From assembly GCA_017386965.1 (NCBI GenBank), contig JAFOGE010000226.1:1-8678 (forward strand): 8,678 nt of DNA. Direction: 5' to 3'. Position numbers and translations under genes: made by a program. The stretch is from Clostridia bacterium (GTDB lineage: Bacteria; Bacillota; Clostridia; Oscillospirales; CAG-272). Shown here piece by piece: positions 6,351 through 8,678 of the stretch. Within the stretch, counting starts at the first letter, position 1. Every line of letters begins with the position of its first letter. The notes below the pieces were generated by a model. It saw only the letters and a program-made list of their open reading frames with translations, was not told the DNA's origin and ran no database searches.

Positions 6351-6456
6351 ACAGCGCGCGAGCAAGAAAAAATGAAAGGAAATGGGTGGTTTATGATGCA
6401 ATTCACATAAATGGAAGAAATATACAAGAAAATACAAAAAATTCCATATTTTCCTA

Positions 6457-6485
6457 TTGACAACAGTTGAAAAAAGGAGTATAAT
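6457..6485 (+). promoter_or_regulatory. Consensus sigma-A promoter of abrB
   Basis: TTGACA (6457-6462), 17 bases, TATAAT (6480-6485): a perfect match in both boxes and spacing. A-rich tracts lie upstream (6420-6450) where an UP element would be. The start is predicted near 6492, giving an AT-rich leader of about 80 nt. Such a strong promoter usually implies a repressor; AbrB itself and Spo0A are the known repressors of abrB in Bacillus. Confidence 0.92.
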
Positions 6486-6572
6486 GGAATTACACAAGAT
6501 ATGGTGTTACAAAAACGAAAGAAATGACGATTTTTCAAAATGTAGAATACAAAACACAAGGAGGATCACAAC

Positions 6573-6818
6573 ATGAAATCGACAGGAATGGTAAGAAGAA
6601 TGGATGAGCTGGGACGGATCGTGCTTCCCGCAGAGATTCGCCAGAGCATGGGAATTGAGCCCAAGGATTCGCTCGAGATCTTTACGGACGAGGGACGCAT
6701 CGTTCTGCAAAAGTATCAGCCGGCCTGCATCTTCTGCAACAGTGCGGACAACGTGCATCTTTACGCAGGCAAGAAGATCTGCGAGGCCTGCATCCAGTCC
6801 TTGAAGCAGCAATTCTGA
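6573..6818 (+). CDS. abrB: AbrB-family transition-state regulator
   Basis: AbrB-type proteins are small dimeric or tetrameric DNA-binding regulators that in Bacillus repress stationary-phase and sporulation genes during growth. The 81 residues open with the family signature: MKSTGMVRRMDELGRIVLP at 1-19, then EIRQSMGI and KDSLEIF, forming the swapped-hairpin DNA-binding domain to about residue 48. The C-terminal part differs from Bacillus AbrB: C52-x2-C55 and C70-x2-C73 form a probable zinc site (CIFC...CEAC), as in clostridial relatives, probably for multimerisation (inference). The length fits the family (80-95). AAGGAGG (6558-6564) lies 8 bases before the ATG. It is transcribed alone from the consensus promoter at 6457-6485, ends at the hairpin 6828-6865, and is divergent from the 88-residue gene. 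A SpoVT-type relative is less likely because that protein is about twice as long. Confidence 0.95.
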   Translation: MKSTGMVRRMDELGRIVLPAEIRQSMGIEPKDSLEIFTDEGRIVLQKYQPACIFCNSADNVHLYAGKKICEACIQSLKQQF

Positions 6819-6827
6819 AAAAAATGA

Positions 6828-6875
6828 GGGTGAGTACCAAGTGCAGCATTGCATTTGGCTCACCCTTGTCTTTTC
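6828..6875. terminator. Bidirectional terminator between abrB and the micropeptide gene
   Basis: gggtgag (6828-6834) pairs with ctcaccc (6859-6865), and the stem continues inside through ccaagtgca (6837-6845) with tgcatttgg (6850-6858), including one G-U pair, to a 4-nt loop. The plus strand continues ttgtcttttc; the minus strand continues TCATTTTTTTC. It should end abrB rightward and the micropeptide transcript leftward. Confidence 0.9.
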
Positions 6876-6903
6876 GGGGGCGTCCCTTTACGGGGACGCC
6901 CCC
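6876..6903. terminator. GC-rich hairpin in the 3' region of the micropeptide gene
   Basis: A perfect 11-bp stem (gggggcgtccc 6876-6886 with gggacgccccc 6893-6903) with a 6-nt loop. Neither side has a real T run, so by itself it is not a classic terminator. It begins 25 bases past the micropeptide stop and may protect that mRNA's 3' end or assist the adjacent terminator. Confidence 0.55.
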
Positions 6904-6928
6904 TCTGCTTTGGATTTGTTACGGAAGA

Positions 6929-7021
6929 TCAGTTGCAGCCGCAGCCACAGATCAGGATCAGGGCAAGGATGATCAGCCATACCCAGTTCTCGGACAAGAG
7001 ATTGCAAAGGCAGTTCGTCAT
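6929..7021 (-). CDS. 30-residue hydrophobic Cys-rich micropeptide
   Basis: A 30-codon gene. The protein begins MTNCLCNLLSENW, continues with a hydrophobic helix VWLIILALILI, and ends CGCGCN. It is real on several grounds: AAGGAGG six to eight bases upstream of the ATG, a plausible membrane segment flanked by paired cysteines, and a terminator immediately downstream on its strand. From memory, very short clostridial proteins of this pattern (Cys-containing head, WxWLIIxAxxLI core, CGCGC tail) occur widely and are sometimes annotated as chorion-class high-cysteine proteins. Their function is not known to me. Spore coat or membrane association is a guess supported only by the nearby spoVAC and a possible sigma-K-like promoter at 7092-7118. 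It has five Cys in 30 residues, more than any other protein here. Confidence 0.85.
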   Translation of the reverse strand: MTNCLCNLLSENWVWLIILALILICGCGCN

Positions 7022-7091
7022 GATAGATTCCTCCTTGAAAGTTGAAAGCACAAACGCCGTCGAATTTGCCCGACGTCTGCCCTTCTGTTAT

Positions 7092-7118
7092 CATAATATG
7101 ACGAAGCAGGCAAAAGGT
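7092..7118 (-). promoter_or_regulatory. Possible sigma-K-like promoter of the micropeptide gene
   Basis: On the minus strand AC (7117-7118), 16 bases and CATATTATG (7092-7100) resemble the mother-cell sigma-K consensus AC-N16-CATANNNTA, with one mismatch in the last base. The start would be near 7085, about 63 nt before the ATG. The consensus is short and from Bacillus, and CATAAT on the other strand could instead be part of a sigma-A -10 for the lipoprotein gene. Confidence 0.3.
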
Positions 7119-7214
7119 GAGAGAGAAGCGTCGGATTTTGATGTGCGAAGGAAGGCATATTTCGCGTGCCGGGGACATAGACTGGGAGAAAACCAAAAGA
7201 GAAAGGACTCTGTT

Positions 7215-7709
7215 ATGCAAAAAAAGACCTGCCTTTGCCTTCTTCTTGCGGCCCTGCTTTTTCTTTCCGGCTGCGGGACGGCCTCGGTGGAGGCGGAAGC
7301 CTTGGTGTGTGCCATGATGGCGGAGGAGCGTCCCCTGCCCGCGGGGCGCCTTTATGTACTGTCAGCTCCGCAAGACGCTGCCGGACATCCGAATGCCTCA
7401 CTCCTCTCGGCTCTTTTCGGAAACGGGACCTATCCGTCTGCTCTGGATGCGGTGGAGGATGGCGCGGTCTATCTCTCCTTTTCCTCACCCTGCGAGTTTG
7501 CCGTCTTCCTTTGCAAAAGCACCAACGGAACGGAGGAGGTGGCCTCAATGTGTCTTGCGCGTCTTGCCTACCTGAAACGGTACTGGGGGGATCGCGGTCA
7601 GGCGATCACGTCGGATCGCGGAACGGTTACGGTCAAGGGAAGATGGGTGATCCTTTGTCTTTCCTCCGATACCGATGCCGCGCTTCGCGCCTTCCGGCGA
7701 ACGCTCTAA
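7215..7709 (+). CDS. Small lipoprotein, DUF4358-like
   Basis: A 164-residue protein with a classic lipoprotein signal: basic start MQKK, hydrophobic stretch 6-18, and lipobox L17-S-G-C20, so it should be lipid-anchored on the outer face of the membrane. The mature part has about 144 residues with patterns E94-FAVFLCKSTNGTEEVASM and a C-terminal VKGRWVILCLSSDTDAALRAF, resembling the clostridial DUF4358 lipoproteins of unknown function. That match is from memory and moderate. Extra Cys at 93, 100, 113 and 148 are unusual for an exported protein of this kind. The start at 7215 is set by AAAGGA seven bases upstream and by the signal peptide; the frame is open upstream without one. I see no clear promoter. 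Its TAA overlaps the TAG of spoVAC on the other strand by two bases. Confidence 0.85.
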   Translation: MQKKTCLCLLLAALLFLSGCGTASVEAEALVCAMMAEERPLPAGRLYVLSAPQDAAGHPNASLLSALFGNGTYPSALDAVEDGAVYLSFSSPCEFAVFLCKSTNGTEEVASMCLARLAYLKRYWGDRGQAITSDRGTVTVKGRWVILCLSSDTDAALRAFRRTL

Positions 7710-8152
7710 AGCAGCGTTACGATCCAGTACAGGACACCGTAGATCGCGCCTGCGAGCGTTCCGTAAAGCAGGACGGGACCGGCAACTGTAAAGATTTTGG
7801 CACCAACGCCGAGGACGAGGCCCTCCGCGCGGCTGTCGATGGCGGGAGAAACCACTGCGTTGGCAAAGCCCGTGATCGGGACGAGCGTTCCCGCACCTGC
7901 GTACTTGGCGATGCGGTCAAACACGCCAAGTCCTGTCAGGAGGACCGAAAGAAGGATCAGGGTAACCGAGGTCAGTGTGCCTGCGTCCTTTGGCGGGAGC
8001 TGAAGGATTTTCTCATACAGGTCGTGCAACGCCTGCCCCAACGTACAGATGGCCCCGCCGAACAGGAATGCCAGAACGCAGTTGCGCAGGAGCTTGGAGT
8101 GAGGCGCGTGCGCCTGTACAAGCTTTTGATAGGTTTCTTTGCTCATGCTCAT
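7706..8152 (-). CDS. spoVAC: Stage V sporulation protein AC
   Basis: SpoVAC is an inner-membrane protein of the forespore, part of the SpoVA channel that moves Ca2+-dipicolinic acid into the spore and releases it on germination; in Bacillus it behaves as a mechanosensitive channel. The 148 residues match the family's usual 150. Conserved blocks are RNCVLAFLFGGAICTLGQ (23-40), TLILLSVLLTGLGVFDRI (64-81), AGAGTLVPITGFANAVVSPA (85-104) and EGLVLGVGAKIF (110-121), with a last helix at about 123-146; four hydrophobic segments in all. The start at 8152 is chosen because AGGGGGTG (8160-8167) lies seven bases upstream; an ATG at 8146 is closer to typical starts but less well spaced. In Bacillus spoVAC is followed by spoVAD and spoVAE; here it is followed at once by a convergent lipoprotein gene, so it stands alone. 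A forespore-type promoter precedes it. Confidence 0.95.
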   Translation of the reverse strand: MSMSKETYQKLVQAHAPHSKLLRNCVLAFLFGGAICTLGQALHDLYEKILQLPPKDAGTLTSVTLILLSVLLTGLGVFDRIAKYAGAGTLVPITGFANAVVSPAIDSRAEGLVLGVGAKIFTVAGPVLLYGTLAGAIYGVLYWIVTLL

Positions 8153-8190
8153 CGAAAAACACCCCCTCGGCTTCTTTCTGCCTTGACAAA

Positions 8191-8219
8191 TAGTTTCTCC
8201 GGAAAAATTCATCCTATAC
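8191..8219 (-). promoter_or_regulatory. Candidate forespore (sigma-F/sigma-G) promoter of spoVAC
   Basis: On the minus strand GTATA (8215-8219) is followed after 14 bases by GGAGAAACTA (8191-8200). This fits the Bacillus sigma-F pattern GYATA and GGNNANANTR at all fixed positions; the overlapping sigma-G -10 (CATNNTA) is matched less well. The start would be near 8184, about 32 nt before the ATG with the RBS between. Known biology agrees: spoVA genes are forespore-expressed. Confidence 0.6.
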
Positions 8220-8221
8220 CG

Positions 8222-8250
8222 TTGACTTTTTTTGGAAAATGGTATATACT
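8222..8250 (+). promoter_or_regulatory. Sigma-A promoter of the coiled-coil gene
   Basis: TTGACT (8222-8227), 17 bases, TATACT (8245-8250): 5/6 in each box at ideal spacing. The start is predicted near 8257, about 32 nt before the ATG. It lies back to back with the candidate spoVAC promoter, the two -35 regions being 2 bases apart. Confidence 0.85.
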
Positions 8251-8288
8251 GTGGATACAGAATTTGCAAGGATACGGAGGAGATCGGT

Positions 8289-8636
8289 ATGTCTTGGGAG
8301 GCATTTTGTGAAAGCGTAAAGAGAGTTGCCGGGCAGGCGGCGGACAAGATCAATCAAACGGCGGATCTTGCCACGCTGCAGGTCAAGCTCTCGATGGCGG
8401 AGAGTAAGCTCAAGGATGCGCACGCACAGCTGGGGCTTGCCGCCTACCGTCATTTTTCCGAGGAGGAGAATACGGCAGAGGAGGTTGCATCCGCGATGAA
8501 GGAGGTCACGCAGTGCCGCGCCGCCTGCGATAAGCTGCGCGCGGAGATCGAGGAGGCGAAACGGAAGAATACCGGTGCCGACGGAACGGAAAGTGCCGAA
8601 GGAACGGAAACCGCAAAGGACAAGGATCCTTCCTAA
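8289..8636 (+). CDS. Small coiled-coil protein, unknown function
   Basis: A 115-residue soluble protein that is helical nearly throughout. Residues 1-56 (MSWEAFCESVKRVAGQAADKI...) and 60-93 are predicted from their heptad-like A/L/E/K spacing to form coiled-coil or helical-bundle segments, with LQVKLSMAESKLKDAHAQLG at 30-49 and VTQCRAACDKLRAEIEEAKR at 73-92. The tail (94-115) is a disordered acidic stretch with a GTESAEGTETA near-repeat. There is no signal peptide or membrane helix. GGAGGA (8276-8281) lies seven bases before the ATG; the frame extends upstream through the promoter, so earlier starts are ruled out. Small helical proteins of this form are frequent and uncharacterised in Clostridia; I assign no function. 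It is its own transcription unit, with a sigma-A promoter and a terminator hairpin after the stop. Confidence 0.9.
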   Translation: MSWEAFCESVKRVAGQAADKINQTADLATLQVKLSMAESKLKDAHAQLGLAAYRHFSEEENTAEEVASAMKEVTQCRAACDKLRAEIEEAKRKNTGADGTESAEGTETAKDKDPS

Positions 8637-8644
8637 AAAACGGG

Positions 8645-8678
8645 GTGTTGACCGCGTGCTTACAGCACGGGTCAACAC
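8645..8678. terminator. Terminator hairpin at the window end
   Basis: gtgttgacc (8645-8653) pairs with ggtcaacac (8670-8678) and cgtgc (8655-8659) with gcacg (8665-8669), leaving one bulged G and a 5-nt loop. It starts eight bases past the stop at 8636. An A run precedes it (T run on the minus strand, after CCCCG), so it could also end leftward transcripts. The plus-strand T tract, if present, is beyond the window. Confidence 0.8.

Noticed and set aside
6372..6410. 12-codon plus-strand open frame upstream of abrB
   Set aside because: It lies upstream of the abrB promoter, has no RBS and no recognisable features.
8214..8678. Minus-strand open frame antisense to the coiled-coil gene, open to the window edge
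   Set aside because: It would read through a terminator hairpin and a sigma-A promoter, and the plus-strand gene has promoter, RBS and terminator.
1..8678. CRISPR array, insertion sequence, phage, toxin-antitoxin or defence system
   Set aside because: The only tandem repeats are short coding repeats without spacers, no transposase, integrase or nuclease-immunity genes are present, and no target-site duplications were seen. All genes fit ordinary chromosomal functions.

Overview
The window looks like chromosomal DNA of a spore-forming Bacillota bacterium, most likely class Clostridia and perhaps an Oscillospirales-like gut lineage. The basis is a clostridial-type AbrB regulator with a C-terminal Cys4 tail, a clear spoVAC gene, an RNase J, strong AGGAGG-type ribosome binding sites, consensus sigma-A promoters and a G/C-leaning codon choice. 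I see no phage, insertion sequence, CRISPR array, tRNA or rRNA. The taxonomic placement is inference.

Layout. Positions 1-123 hold the 3' end of a plus-strand gene with a QETEP-repeat tail, followed by two hairpins (142-167 and a large bidirectional terminator at 268-334). Four minus-strand genes then run leftward from 6290 to 365: an 88-residue tail-anchored protein of unknown function, RNase J (rnj), an 867-residue membrane-anchored SurA/PrsA-like foldase with at least four degenerate parvulin-like units, and a 214-residue Cys-rich zinc-ribbon-like protein. rnj has its own TTGACT-17-TATAAT promoter and a leader of about 220 nt that is rich in inverted repeats. The leader also carries an in-frame alternative start with a good ribosome binding site.

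From 6457 rightward is a short regulatory and sporulation-flavoured segment. abrB is on the plus strand with a perfect TTGACA-17-TATAAT promoter. It converges, across a two-way terminator, on a 30-codon minus-strand gene (6929-7021) for a hydrophobic, Cys-rich micropeptide. Next is a plus-strand lipoprotein gene (7215-7709) whose stop codon overlaps, on the opposite strand, the stop codon of spoVAC (7706-8152). spoVAC diverges from a coiled-coil protein gene (8289-8636): the coiled-coil gene has a sigma-A promoter, while spoVAC has a sequence resembling the forespore sigma-F/sigma-G consensus. The window ends inside a terminator hairpin.

How the genes may work together (inference). abrB, spoVAC and the micropeptide suggest transition-state and sporulation functions, with RNase J for RNA turnover and the foldase for extracytoplasmic protein folding. 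Most genes appear to be separate transcription units rather than one operon. I found no defence, biosynthetic or mobile system. The most unusual items are the rnj leader with its alternative start, the repeat-built foldase lacking visible parvulin catalytic residues, the tiny Cys-rich gene, and spoVAC standing alone without spoVAD or spoVAE beside it.
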